Shown here piece after piece: positions 5,782 to 6,043 of a stretch of DNA of 6,043 nucleotides. The DNA is taken from NCBI GenBank assembly GCA_024278035.1, contig JAJRUA010000197.1, forward strand, positions 1 to 6,043. Reading direction: 5' to 3'. The first letter of the stretch is position 1; each line of letters starts with the position of its first letter. Source of the DNA: Planctomycetota bacterium. Lineage in GTDB: Bacteria > Planctomycetota > Planctomycetia > Pirellulales > Lacipirellulaceae. The position numbers and the translations under genes are program-made. The notes under the pieces were generated by a model that saw nothing but the letters and a program-made list of their open reading frames with translations, had not been told where the DNA came from and made no database searches.

Positions 5782-6043
5782 TTACTTTTTCGATGCCACG
5801 ATCTTTCCTTTCAAAAGGCCCATCTCTTCGGCCAGTTTCAGAACGAACTGAAACACACTCGTGTGGACTTCGATCGGTGGGCGCGCATTCCCCGTACTGT
5901 CATACATGGGGCTCGCGCATTTCTTCTACGAAAGGATCGCAATGGGCGTGGGATAGTAGCCGATTCAGCTTCGTGTAAAACACGTGCCCTGGGCCCTTCG
6001 GCAACTGATCGGACGCAATGAACTCGTCACCCAAAGCCAGCAA
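5782..6043 (-). pseudogene. Decayed DDE transposase fragment (IS1182/IS5-like), frameshifted and internally deleted; runs off right edge
   Basis: Reading from the right edge, the minus strand encodes LLALGDEFIASDQLPKGPG, then HVFYTKLNRLLSHAHCDPFVEEMREP, before a stop at 5900-5902. This matches the N-terminal 'HPFYxRLNxLLxExxFDxFVEExCxPxY' region of a transposase family that I know from planctomycetes and other bacteria. A second frame, from 5907 to 5782, continues with MYDSTGNARPPIEVHTSVFQ and LAEEMGLLKGKIV. This matches the later 'VHxxVFxxVLxxAEExGLLKGKTVxVD' segment just before the first catalytic Asp. Intact relatives have several tens of residues between these two blocks (the GRPxxPPGxYFRxLxxGYFEG part), which are missing here. 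The second frame ends with SKK and a stop, so the catalytic Asp is lost. The element therefore carries a frameshift, an internal deletion and a truncation, and cannot be active. The exact IS family is uncertain. No terminal inverted repeats or target duplication are visible. Confidence 0.75.

Noticed and set aside
5543..5851. A 102-codon plus-strand frame
   Set aside because: It runs antisense into the transposase remnant, shows no domain or recognisable motif, and has a composition like translated non-coding DNA.
5835..5854. A 7-bp hairpin (GTTTCAG/CTGAAAC)
   Set aside because: It falls inside codons of the transposase remnant in a segment that matches the family, so chance pairing is the simpler explanation.
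1..6043. CRISPR arrays, tRNA or rRNA genes, and a multi-gene defence or biosynthetic system
   Set aside because: There are no regularly spaced repeats and no recognisable RNA genes. The intact genes belong to four unrelated housekeeping or envelope functions with changing strands.

Overview
The window looks like bacterial chromosome from a GC-rich member of the Planctomycetota, probably a Pirellulales-type genome. This is an inference. It rests on the style of the proteins, on start codons without Shine-Dalgarno sequences, and on long GC-rich inverted repeats between genes. No rRNA, tRNA or marker gene confirms it.

Layout from left to right. Positions 1-1140 (minus strand) hold the first 380 codons of an RND-superfamily efflux pump; the rest lies beyond the left edge. 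Positions 1141-1431 are non-coding, with a small switch-like set of repeats in front of the pump gene and a perfect 31-bp inverted repeat next to the stop codon of the next gene. Positions 1432-2781 (minus) encode a complete phosphohexomutase of the GlmM/ManB type. Positions 2782-2950 separate this gene from the divergent apbE gene and carry a second, unrelated long inverted repeat and an apparent promoter. Positions 2951-4045 (plus) encode an ApbE-type FAD:protein FMN transferase whose transcript may be almost leaderless. A hairpin followed by a T-tract (4042-4120) closes it. Positions 4180-5145 (minus) encode a CbpA-like class B J-domain co-chaperone that converges on apbE. Positions 5146-5781 contain no gene I can support. 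Positions 5782-6043 hold the broken remains of a DDE transposase that continues beyond the right edge.

The four real genes serve unrelated jobs (envelope efflux, sugar-phosphate metabolism, flavinylation of exported or membrane redox proteins, protein folding). Their strands alternate, and no operon or joint system is evident. Structurally, the most notable feature is that every gap between intact genes carries a long inverted repeat. At least two of these look more like REP/BIME-type intergenic elements than like terminators. I found no convincing new defence, secretion or biosynthetic system.
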